Below are positions 1 to 4,724 of a DNA stretch of 10,239 bases, in pieces (the stretch's first letter is position 1; each line of letters starts with the position of its first letter). The stretch covers positions 1-10,239 of the forward strand of contig CALCEK010000256.1 in assembly GCA_937900125.1 (NCBI GenBank), in the 5' to 3' direction. This stretch comes from an uncultured Treponema sp. GTDB lineage: Bacteria > Spirochaetota > Spirochaetia > Treponematales > Treponemataceae. Under the pieces are notes generated by a model. That model saw nothing but the letters and a program-made list of their open reading frames with translations. It did no database searches and was not told where the DNA came from. Made by a program: the position numbers and the translations under genes.

Positions 1-100
1 CTATCCGTGCTGGTGGGGAACGATGCCACAGGCGATTTTCACCTTTTTGGAAAGTACGGATTTTAGCGGAAAAAAGTGGCTTTCTGCAAATGGATTGTAA
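1..100 (+). pseudogene. 3' remnant of a flavodoxin-like gene, truncated
   Basis: Reading from base 2, the frame gives 32 residues to a TAA at 98-100. It begins YPCWWGTMPQAIFTFLES and continues TDFSGKKW. This matches the conserved stretch of clostridial/treponemal-type flavodoxins (P-x-WWGTMP...FTFLES-x-DFSGK), FMN-binding electron carriers of the cytoplasm. In the family this is followed by a strand ending in PFCTHGG-like residues and about 50 more amino acids, including part of the FMN-binding region; here the frame ends seven residues after SGKK. A run of six A at 70-75 lies exactly at the break: one extra A would read SGKKVAFC, closer to the family, but nothing flavodoxin-like follows in either frame. 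A dispersed repeat starts at 111. I infer a truncated, probably non-functional gene; a sequencing error in the A run would explain the frame but not the missing C-terminus. Confidence 0.6.
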
Positions 101-110
101 ACTCAGCCGC

Positions 111-171
111 TCCCCAGTTAGCGTTGCAATGTTTTGTTAACTGAGGGGACGGTTTGTTAGAATACCGCTCG
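111..171 (+). repeat. Dispersed palindromic repeat, family 1, copy a
   Basis: A long imperfect stem joins TCCCCAGTTA (111-120) to TAACTG plus GGGG (138-148) with one bulged A. It is followed by CGGTTTGTTAG and ATACC. The same order of blocks recurs at 4091-4153 and 4596-4663 and, shortened, at 4551-4590. It lies between the flavodoxin remnant and the convergent lipoprotein gene. Confidence 0.75.
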
Positions 172-186
172 TTCCGTTGAGCCACT

Positions 187-230
187 ATCATATTATGAGC
201 GATAGGGCTTCGCCCGCGCGTTGCCAAGCG
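187..230 (+). repeat. Dispersed palindromic repeat, family 2, copy A (right arm lost)
   Basis: The left part, CATATTATGAGCGATAGG, is the same as at 4181-4198, and GTTGCCA is shared too. An extra GGGCTTCGCCC mini-hairpin (204-214) is inserted between them, and the right arm AATAT expected from the other copies is absent. This looks like a degenerate or recombined copy. Confidence 0.7.
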
Positions 231-292
231 TTACTAGGGTGTTGCCCCGCCGCAGTGTGTGACCTGCCACTGCGGTAGCGTTTTGCTTGGCA
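222..292. other. Nested inverted repeats after the lipoprotein operon
   Basis: An outer pair TGCCAAGC (222-229) and GCTTGGCA (285-292) encloses an inner pair CCGCAGTG (250-257) and CACTGCGG (268-275). Both are perfect over 8 bp. The outer arm starts 6 bases after the stop codon of the minus-strand lipoprotein gene, so the structure would sit in the 3' UTR. It lacks a convincing U-run on the minus strand, so it is not a standard Rho-independent terminator, although it could protect the 3' end of the message or help stop transcription. Confidence 0.6.
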
Positions 293-297
293 GCCTT

Positions 298-726
298 TTA
301 CTGCTTGGTAACCTTTCCTTCAAATGCGCCAGATAGCGTTATGGTCTGCCAGTTGTCGGTGGTAACTGCGATTTCTTCCCCGTAGATGTTGTTTCCGAAG
401 GTCATAGAAAGTGTGTTTCCGCTCCGAGTGTATGTTGAGCCCGCACTCTCTGAAATTGTTCCCACATCTGATTTTGTTGTGTAGGTTGAATCGGTTCCGT
501 AACCCACGGAATACCATGTGTAGTCGCTTTTTATGTACACGATGAAGTAGCAAGTTGTGCCATTATCCACAAAAGTTCCCTTGTAAGTGCCAGAAATTGC
601 CGCCGTGGAAGTAGAAGAGGAACTTGAACTTTCGGAAGATTCTGAGTTTCCGTTTGCGCAAGAGACAAATGAAAATGCCGCCATCATTAAAACTAAAGTC
701 AACAAAATGTTTGTAATCTTTTTCAT
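298..726 (-). CDS. Small lipoprotein with Ser-rich linker, unknown function
   Basis: This encodes a 142-residue exported lipoprotein. Residues 1-22 form a lysine-led signal peptide (MKKITNILLTLVLMMAAF...), and Cys23 follows FVS, a relaxed lipobox of spirochaete type. A run of about 15 Ser/Thr/Glu residues (27-41) is a flexible tether, and the rest is a small beta-rich domain that starts ISGTYKGTF. That opening resembles the first strand of lipocalin-like or other small barrel domains, but I do not recognise the family. I chose ATG 724-726 because GGAG lies 7 bases upstream; an in-frame GTG at 747 would add seven residues before the Lys-rich start and has no such site. It follows another lipoprotein gene on the same strand with only 38 bases between, so the two are likely cotranscribed. 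The predicted location is anchored to a membrane, facing the periplasm or the surface. Confidence 0.85.
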   Translation of the reverse strand: MKKITNILLTLVLMMAAFSFVSCANGNSESSESSSSSSTSTAAISGTYKGTFVDNGTTCYFIVYIKSDYTWYSVGYGTDSTYTTKSDVGTISESAGSTYTRSGNTLSMTFGNNIYGEEIAVTTDNWQTITLSGAFEGKVTKQ

Positions 727-764
727 AAAACATCTCCTATAAAACACCGCATTTTGCGGATTTA

Positions 765-1673
765 CTATTTAGCCGTAAAGGTGTAAGTTTTTGTGCTGTC
801 TGATTGCGATGTGAGCGTAAGCGTTGTGGCTGTCCAAGTAACATCAAAGACTGCGTTTGTTGTAAAAACATCAGACGGCATAGTTGTAGTGCTGTAGAGC
901 TCTACGCTCGTTATTGTCCATGTTCCTTTTTGCGCAGAATCGTCAGTTTTACAAGTTCCTTTTAATAATATTGAAAAACCACCAGTGCCATGTATTTCTG
1001 TGAATGCACCTACATGTTTTTCATCAACTTCATCGTTTGATGAATAAAAAGTTGCATCATATATTATGAAGCCAATGGGATAGGTTGTTGAACCCTCTGT
1101 GATTGTCCAGTCAGTATCGTAAGAGTTTGCAGGAGTTATCTTCACAGTATCCGACACGACCTCAATTTTTTTGACTGTAAAGCCAGTTCCCCAAATGGTA
1201 ATTCCGCCTGTGCTGTTTACTCTTTCCGCATCCAATTTAGAAAGCGTGATTGCCGTGGTCTGTGTTCCAGTGTATGGTCGCACATATCTATTGCCCGCGT
1301 AGTCGCCAGTTTCCCATGCGCTGACTTCACCATTTGTTACGCTGCCACCAAAAGTAAAATGGTCTCCCCAGTAGAGACCGCTCATCTCAAAAACGCTCCA
1401 ATCATCGTCCCATGAATCATTTTTTTCATGAGTGATGAGAATTTGGTCGCCTGTGCTTACGCCTGTAAAATAAGCGTAAATAAATCCCTCTGGCTCTGAT
1501 TGCCAAGCACCGTTTTCATCGCTGTAAAATCTTGAGCTTCCTTCCCACACGGTAGTTCCGCTTGGAAAATCGGTAACAATCTCCACGCTGGAGTTTTCCG
1601 AAGAATCGTTTGCGCAGCCTACAAAAACGCTTGCCGCCAACAGTGCATAAAAAAATCTAAGTGCTTTTTTCAT
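765..1673 (-). CDS. Lipoprotein with two predicted beta-sandwich-like domains, unknown function
   Basis: This encodes 302 residues. The signal peptide covers residues 1-19 and the lipobox VFVGC places the lipidated cysteine at position 20. A short polar tether leads into a first region of about residues 40-170, full of aromatic residues, which ends in GGITIWGTGFTVKKIEV. That closing pattern resembles carbohydrate-binding-module-like jelly rolls seen in secreted proteins of gut bacteria, but the match is only by eye. The second region (about 180-302) alternates Thr-rich strands and ends TLTSQSDSTKTYTFTAK, a repeat-like lipoprotein finish. The start is supported by AGGAGG (1678-1683), unusually close at 4 bases. 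It is the first gene of a probable two-lipoprotein operon, and its leader carries the palindromes at 1701-1789. Function is unknown; sugar binding at the cell surface is the mildest inference. Confidence 0.85.
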   Translation of the reverse strand: MKKALRFFYALLAASVFVGCANDSSENSSVEIVTDFPSGTTVWEGSSRFYSDENGAWQSEPEGFIYAYFTGVSTGDQILITHEKNDSWDDDWSVFEMSGLYWGDHFTFGGSVTNGEVSAWETGDYAGNRYVRPYTGTQTTAITLSKLDAERVNSTGGITIWGTGFTVKKIEVVSDTVKITPANSYDTDWTITEGSTTYPIGFIIYDATFYSSNDEVDEKHVGAFTEIHGTGGFSILLKGTCKTDDSAQKGTWTITSVELYSTTTMPSDVFTTNAVFDVTWTATTLTLTSQSDSTKTYTFTAK

Positions 1674-1700
1674 TTTGCCTCCTAAGAGCTAACAGGATAT

Positions 1701-1740
1701 TTAATGCGAAAACCGAGCAAAGCAACGGTTTTCGCATTAA
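1701..1740. repeat. Perfect 15-bp inverted repeat (palindrome 1 of a chain)
   Basis: TTAATGCGAAAACCG (1701-1715) and CGGTTTTCGCATTAA (1726-1740) are exact reverse complements around a 10-base loop. On the minus strand it would lie in the 5' leader or promoter of the lipoprotein operon, 28 bases before the start codon. No U-run follows on either strand, so it is not a plain terminator. Confidence 0.9.
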
Positions 1741-1760
1741 TGGGATTTGTCAATCCCATT
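1739..1760. repeat. Perfect 9-bp inverted repeat (palindrome 2 of the chain)
   Basis: AATGGGATT (1739-1747) and AATCCCATT (1752-1760) flank a 4-base loop, TGTC. Its first two bases are also the last two of the preceding palindrome, so the two structures share an edge. Confidence 0.9.
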
Positions 1761-1778
1761 GGTCAGTGTACACTGACC
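1761..1778. repeat. Perfect 18-bp palindrome (palindrome 3 of the chain)
   Basis: GGTCAGTGTACACTGACC reads the same on both strands with no spacer, and it begins on the base after palindrome 2 ends. A spacerless palindrome of this size is typical of a binding site for a dimeric regulator; as RNA it would make a 7-bp hairpin with a GUAC loop. Confidence 0.9.
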
Positions 1779-1837
1779 CGAAATTTTCGCTCACATTGTG
1801 GGGCTTGGTGTTAGCGCACCCGCGCACTGTCCCCCTC

Positions 1838-1870
1838 CGTCATGTTGAGTGTAGCGAAACATCTACAACT
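1838..1870 (+). repeat. Dispersed palindromic repeat, family 2, copy B
   Basis: CGTCATGTTGAG leads to AGCGAAACATCT. The arms ATGTT (1842-1846) and AACAT (1858-1862) are complementary around a shorter centre than in the 4179 and 6259 copies. It lies between the palindrome chain and the pyrE promoter. Confidence 0.7.
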
Positions 1871-1921
1871 CTTCTCACCGCAAACAAAAAGTCCGCCAGC
1901 CCCTCCGCGCTAGAACATTAT

Positions 1922-1950
1922 TTGCACAAAATGGGGCTTTGTGTTAAAAT
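1922..1950 (+). promoter_or_regulatory. Predicted pyrE promoter giving a leaderless mRNA
   Basis: A weak -35 TTGCAC (1922-1927) and a -10 TAAAAT (1945-1950) are separated by 17 bases, with a TG one base before the -10 (extended -10). Normal spacing puts transcription start on the A of the pyrE ATG at 1957. No Shine-Dalgarno sequence is present. Confidence 0.55.
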
Positions 1951-1956
1951 GTAAAA

Positions 1957-2664
1957 ATGGAACAATACAAAAAAGATTTTATTACTTTTATGTTGGACTG
2001 CGGGGTTTTGCGGTTTGGGAGTTTTACGTTAAAGAGCGGGCGCAAATCGCCTTTTTTTATGAATGCTGGGGCATACATTACAGGCTCACAACTTTTGCAT
2101 TTGGGCGAATTTTATGCGCAGGCGATTCATCAGCATTTTGGCGATGATTTTGATGTGCTTTTTGGACCTGCTTACAAAGGAATCCCACTTTCAGTTGCAA
2201 CCGTCATTGCTTACAGTCGATTGTACCAAAAAGAAATCCGCTACTGTGCAAATCGCAAAGAAGCTAAAGATCATGGTGCAGACAAAGGCGTTCTTTTGGG
2301 AAGCGAATTGCACGATGGCGAGCGCGTTGTAATAATTGAAGATGTTACAACTTCAGGAAAATCCATCGAAGAAACTTATCCCATTTTAATTGAACAGGCA
2401 AAAGTTAATGTCATCGGCGAAATTGTAAGTCTTGACCGAATGGAAAAAGCTCAAGATTCAGAAAAAAGCGCATTGCGTGTTATAACAGAAAAATACGGAT
2501 TCCCCGCACGTGCAATTGTTTCAATGAAGGACGTAATCGACTTTCTTTCCGAAGAAAACGCTGAATCCCCAAAAAAATCGGCACAAATCCTCACGCCAGA
2601 AATAAAATCCGCCATTTTAGATTATTACACAACTTGGGGAAGCCATGAAGAATCAGGCTTTTAA
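1957..2664 (+). CDS. pyrE: Orotate phosphoribosyltransferase
   Basis: This enzyme joins orotate to PRPP to make orotidine 5'-monophosphate, the fifth step of pyrimidine synthesis, in the cytoplasm. All family landmarks are visible in its 235 residues: TLKSGRKSPFFMNAG (24-38, orotate/PRPP contacts with Lys26), FGPAYKGIPL (69-78), the flexible catalytic loop RKEAKDHG (100-107) and the PRPP-binding signature VVIIEDVTTSGKS (124-136). It is about 20 residues longer than the E. coli enzyme; the surplus lies partly in an insert near 198-210 and a C-terminal tail that overlaps the next gene. The ATG at 1957 fits the conserved N-terminus and lies at the predicted transcription start. No other pyrimidine gene is nearby, so pyr genes are scattered in this genome. 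Confidence 0.95.
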   Translation: MEQYKKDFITFMLDCGVLRFGSFTLKSGRKSPFFMNAGAYITGSQLLHLGEFYAQAIHQHFGDDFDVLFGPAYKGIPLSVATVIAYSRLYQKEIRYCANRKEAKDHGADKGVLLGSELHDGERVVIIEDVTTSGKSIEETYPILIEQAKVNVIGEIVSLDRMEKAQDSEKSALRVITEKYGFPARAIVSMKDVIDFLSEENAESPKKSAQILTPEIKSAILDYYTTWGSHEESGF

Positions 2665-4078
2665 CCCCTACCTTCCTAGTTGGGAATACGTGCCTGACGG
2701 CGAGCCGCATCTTTTTGGCGAAAGAGTTTATGTTTATGGTTCACACGACCGTTTTAACGCCCCCATTTTTTGCACAGAAGATTACGTTTGCTGGTCTGCC
2801 CCAAAAGATGACCTAAGCGATTGGCGGTGCGAAGGCGTAATTTATCGCAAAACACAAGACCCAAAAAATCGTTTAGGATTGCATCTTCTTTTTGCGCCAG
2901 ATGTTGCCCTTGGTGCTGACGGCAGATTTTACCTTTATTACGCATTTGATTTTATGGGAATAATTTCCGTTGCCGTTTGCGAAAGTCCCGCTGGGCATTT
3001 TGAGTTTTACGGATACGTTCACTATGCTGACGGAACGCTTTGGGGGCGCAAGCAAGGCGACCAGTTTCCGTTTGACCCCGCAATTCTTGCCGACACAAAT
3101 GGGCGGGTGTGGCTGTATTCTGGATTTTACACGGAAGTTCCGCGCATTTTAACGGGGGGCAAAAAGTTACGGCACGATGGTGGCACGGTTGTAGAATTAC
3201 AAAACGATATGCTTACAATAAAAACCGCACCTCAAGTAATTTTCCCAAAAAAAGGCGAAAATGCTTTTTTAAACCACGAGTTTTTTGAAGCCGCTTCAAT
3301 TCGGCACTTTGGCTCAAAGTACATTTTCGTTTATTCGTCAAGACACAATCACGAACTTTGTTACGCCACAAGCGATTTTCCAAATAAAGATTTTGTTTTT
3401 GGTGGCACACTTGTTAGCCTTGGCGATATTTTTTTAAATGATTCTGATTCCGAACAAAACGCTGTAAATTATTTGGGAAACACTCACGGGGGAATCCTAA
3501 AAATTGCGGATGAGTATTACATTTTTTATCATCGTCAGACGAACCGCCATTCTTATTCGCGCCAGGCTTGTGCCGAACGCCTTACACCAAAATCAGAGGG
3601 CGGCTTTGCTCAAGCAGAAATTACAAGTTGCGGACTGAACGCGGGCTTTTTGCGTCCATCTGGAACTTATCCTTCTTACATAGCCTGCAATCTTTGGAGC
3701 AAAAACGGCACAGGCCGCTACGACTGCAAAGCTCCGCGCAAGGCTTTTCGCGCACATCCGTATTTTACGCAAAAGGGCAAACGGGGACGGCAATTCATAA
3801 AAAATATGCGCGATGGAGCAGTTGCGGGATTTAAATATTTTGATTTTAAAACGCAGTATTCGGGGCAAATAAAACTTGAACTAAGCGGCAAAGGCGAAGG
3901 AAAAATTCTTTTAAGCACAAAAAGTGATTTTAGCACAATAAACGCAGAAATCAGCGTAAAAATGTCAAAAAAGCCCCAAAACTTTACAAAAAATGTGCAA
4001 ATCCCCAGCGGCAAACACCCCCTGTTTTTTAAATACCTTGGACGCGGTTTTGTAAACTTTTACACTTTCACACTATAG
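2645..4078 (+). CDS. Glycoside hydrolase family 43 protein, cytoplasmic
   Basis: This is a five-bladed beta-propeller enzyme of the beta-xylosidase / alpha-L-arabinofuranosidase type, 477 residues long with no signal peptide, so it probably trims imported oligosaccharides. The N-terminal blade has YVPDGEPHLFGERVYVYGSHD, with Asp18 as likely base. FAPDV (83-87) is the usual second-blade motif, FDPAIL (143-148) offers Asp144 as pKa modulator, and FFEAAS (213-218) offers Glu215 as acid. NTHGGILK and YHRQTNRHSYSRQA (residues 279-308) are typical of the subfamily. From about residue 385 comes a beta-rich tail like an accessory binding domain (GAVAGFKYFDFK onward). The ATG lies inside the last 20 bases of pyrE in another frame, with GGGGA just upstream, suggesting translational coupling. 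The pairing with pyrE has no obvious metabolic logic. Exact substrate cannot be read from sequence. Confidence 0.88.
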   Translation: MKNQAFNPYLPSWEYVPDGEPHLFGERVYVYGSHDRFNAPIFCTEDYVCWSAPKDDLSDWRCEGVIYRKTQDPKNRLGLHLLFAPDVALGADGRFYLYYAFDFMGIISVAVCESPAGHFEFYGYVHYADGTLWGRKQGDQFPFDPAILADTNGRVWLYSGFYTEVPRILTGGKKLRHDGGTVVELQNDMLTIKTAPQVIFPKKGENAFLNHEFFEAASIRHFGSKYIFVYSSRHNHELCYATSDFPNKDFVFGGTLVSLGDIFLNDSDSEQNAVNYLGNTHGGILKIADEYYIFYHRQTNRHSYSRQACAERLTPKSEGGFAQAEITSCGLNAGFLRPSGTYPSYIACNLWSKNGTGRYDCKAPRKAFRAHPYFTQKGKRGRQFIKNMRDGAVAGFKYFDFKTQYSGQIKLELSGKGEGKILLSTKSDFSTINAEISVKMSKKPQNFTKNVQIPSGKHPLFFKYLGRGFVNFYTFTL

Positions 4079-4095
4079 GGCGTGTTTTTGCGCCC
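4078..4095 (+). other. Short stem-loop right after the GH43 stop codon
   Basis: GGGCG (4078-4082) pairs with CGCCC (4091-4095) around TGTTTTTG. The U-run lies in the loop and none follows the stem, so it is not a convincing terminator. It could act as a 3' stabiliser. Confidence 0.3.
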
Positions 4096-4153
4096 CATTA
4101 GCGTTGCAATATTTTGCTAACTGATAATGGCGGTTTGTTAGGCATACCCCTCG
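4091..4153 (+). repeat. Dispersed palindromic repeat, family 1, copy b
   Basis: It shows the same block order as copy a: ATTAGCGTTGCAATATTTTG, then CTAACTGATAATGGCGG, then TTTGTTAG and ATACC. Two competing stems are possible: CCATTA (4095-4100) with TAATGG (4125-4130), or TTAGC (4098-4102) with GCTAA (4116-4120). It starts 13 bases after the GH43 stop codon. Confidence 0.75.
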
Positions 4154-4178
4154 CCACTGTTCAGCAGATTGCTTCGCC

Positions 4179-4220
4179 GTCATATTATGAGCGATAGGCG
4201 TTGCCAGCGAAATATCCGTA
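4179..4220 (+). repeat. Dispersed palindromic repeat, family 2, copy C
   Basis: The arms ATATT (4182-4186) and AATAT (4211-4215) flank a 24-base centre with GGCGTTGCC. The length and spacing are identical to the copy at 6259-6300, where the middle arm pair is G-C instead of A-T. It follows family 1 copy b by about 25 bases, the same order as at 111-230. Confidence 0.75.
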
Positions 4221-4280
4221 AACTATTTGCGTTATAGGCAAAAAATCCGCCATTTGTAAAGCAGTTATTTTTTCTTCAAA

Positions 4281-4318
4281 AATTGCACAGATTCTTCGGG
4301 TTTCACCCTCAGAATGAC
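4281..4318 (-). repeat. Dispersed palindromic repeat, family 2, copy E (opposite orientation)
   Basis: Read on the minus strand it is TCATTCTGAGGG, TGAAA, CCCGAAGAATCTG. The outer arms ATTCT (4291-4295) and AGAAT (4311-4315), and inner arms GGG (4298-4300) and CCC (4306-4308), form a compact hairpin with a 5-base loop and one symmetric internal loop. TCAT...GAG and GAAGAATCTG match the framework of the other copies. Confidence 0.7.
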
Positions 4319-4333
4319 TCCGTTTTAGTTGCC

Positions 4334-4362
4334 TTGTCATTCGTTATGATTTTATATATTAT
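4334..4362 (+). promoter_or_regulatory. Predicted plus-strand promoter in a gene-free stretch
   Basis: TTGTCA (4334-4339) and TATTAT (4357-4362) each match the sigma-70 consensus at five of six positions and are 17 bases apart. Transcription would start near 4369 and run straight into the hairpin at 4388-4429. The only reading frame at the start has five codons, so the product would be a short non-coding RNA, antisense to the 3' half of the minus-strand candidate small RNA. Confidence 0.45.
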
Positions 4363-4385
4363 GGAAAAAATAGGATAAAGAGCAT

Positions 4386-4429
4386 AAAAAAGCCCGCCCC
4401 TTAACGTGACAACTTTCGGACGGGCTTTT
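4386..4429 (-). terminator. Rho-independent terminator, best on the minus strand
   Basis: Perfect 9-bp arms AAAAGCCCG (4388-4396) and CGGGCTTTT (4421-4429) gain two further pairs (CC 4398-4399 with GG 4418-4419) across one mismatch. On the minus strand the GC stem is followed by six T; on the plus strand only four T follow, then ATAT. It may therefore work in both directions, more strongly on the minus strand. Confidence 0.8.
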
Positions 4430-4480
4430 ATATAAAAAGCTTTACGGAGGTAAGTCGCTCTTTTGCAAGCGTCCCCGCTT
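4386..4480 (-). ncRNA. Candidate small RNA with a CCUCC loop
   Basis: A good promoter (4514-4486) predicts a minus-strand start near 4480, and the terminator ends the transcript near 4386, giving about 95 nt with no start codon. From the 5' end there is a hairpin, CAAGCG (starting at 4481) / CGCTTG with loop GGGA, at or just after the start; then an A-rich linker; then UUAC-CUCC-GUAA, a tiny hairpin that shows the anti-Shine-Dalgarno core CCUCC (4450-4446); then the terminator stem. A short alternative pairing, GCUUUU with AAAAGC (4440-4425), uses part of the terminator's upstream arm and could compete with it. Bacterial small RNAs that expose C-rich loops often block ribosome binding sites, so that role is my inference. 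I cannot match it to any named RNA family, and 6S and SRP RNA do not fit. Confidence 0.5.
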
Positions 4481-4485
4481 GTTTA

Positions 4486-4514
4486 AATATACACCGATAT
4501 TTTTCTTTCGTCAA
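4486..4514 (-). promoter_or_regulatory. Predicted promoter of the candidate small RNA
   Basis: On the minus strand TTGACG (4514-4509) and TATATT (4491-4486) each match consensus at five of six positions, with exactly 17 bases between. It is among the best sigma-70-like promoters in the window and has no protein-coding gene downstream. Confidence 0.6.
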
Positions 4515-4550
4515 TCGTCTTGTTTTTGCATAGTGCTACTTCCTGCCCCG

Positions 4551-4590
4551 CCCCCAGTTAGCGTTGTAATATTTTGTTAACATACCCGCC
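4551..4590 (+). repeat. Dispersed palindromic repeat, family 1, copy c (short form)
   Basis: CAGTTAGCGTTGTAATATTT is followed by TGTTAAC and directly by ATACCC. Compared with copies a and b, the block from CTGATAATGG to GTTAG is missing, as if the second arm had been deleted. Confidence 0.65.
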
Positions 4591-4595
4591 CGCCC

Positions 4596-4663
4596 ACGTT
4601 AGCGTCTGCGAATTGTGCTAACTGCTAATGGCGATTTGTCAGCATACCACACCCCGCCCCTCG
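4596..4663 (+). repeat. Dispersed palindromic repeat, family 1, copy d
   Basis: GTTAGC (4598-4603) and GCTAAC (4617-4622) form perfect 6-bp arms. The blocks CTAATGGCG, ATTTGTCAG, CATACC and CCCCTCG follow in the family order. The loop sequence differs from the other copies while the arms pair, so structure is kept more than sequence. It sits just upstream of the HDOD gene promoter. Confidence 0.65.
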
Positions 4664-4688
4664 ATTTTCCGCATAAAAAAAAGATTCC

Positions 4689-4717
4689 TAGACTTTTAGG
4701 GGGTGCTTTGGTATAAT
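4689..4717 (+). promoter_or_regulatory. Predicted promoter of the HDOD gene, leaderless
   Basis: TAGACT (4689-4694), a 17-base spacer and a perfect TATAAT (4712-4717) preceded by TGG (extended -10). Standard spacing places the transcript start at 4724, one base before the GTG start codon. Confidence 0.65.
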
Positions 4718-4724
4718 AGGGGGT

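Noticed and set aside
727..747. Upstream GTG start for the small lipoprotein
   Set aside because: It would place seven residues including two Arg and a Cys before MKK and has no ribosome site, whereas the ATG at 726 has GGAG and starts a normal signal peptide.
1748..1753. TTGACA on the minus strand as a -35 box for the lipoprotein operon
   Set aside because: It lies in the loop of palindrome 2 and no -10-like hexamer sits 16-18 bases downstream; the appropriate position is inside the arm of palindrome 1 and reads AACCGT-like sequence.
1661..1954. A 97-codon plus-strand reading frame across the palindrome region
   Set aside because: It starts inside the lipoprotein signal peptide on the other strand, runs through palindromes and repeats, has no ribosome site and no protein-like pattern.
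4098..4144. Integron attC-like core sites (GCTAAC and GTTAGGC, the latter fitting GTTRRRY)
   Set aside because: The distance between the sites is too short for an attC, the arms are in the wrong relative order in part of the element, other copies do not keep the core, and no cassette array or integron integrase is present.
4446..4450. GGAGG on the plus strand as a ribosome binding site for a hidden small gene
   Set aside because: No ATG or GTG follows at a usable distance; the only nearby start is a TTG giving seven codons. The sequence is better explained as the complement of the CCUCC loop.
4079..4724. CRISPR array from the repeated elements in the intergenic stretch
   Set aside because: The repeats differ in length and sequence, are not evenly spaced and have no unique spacers of constant size.
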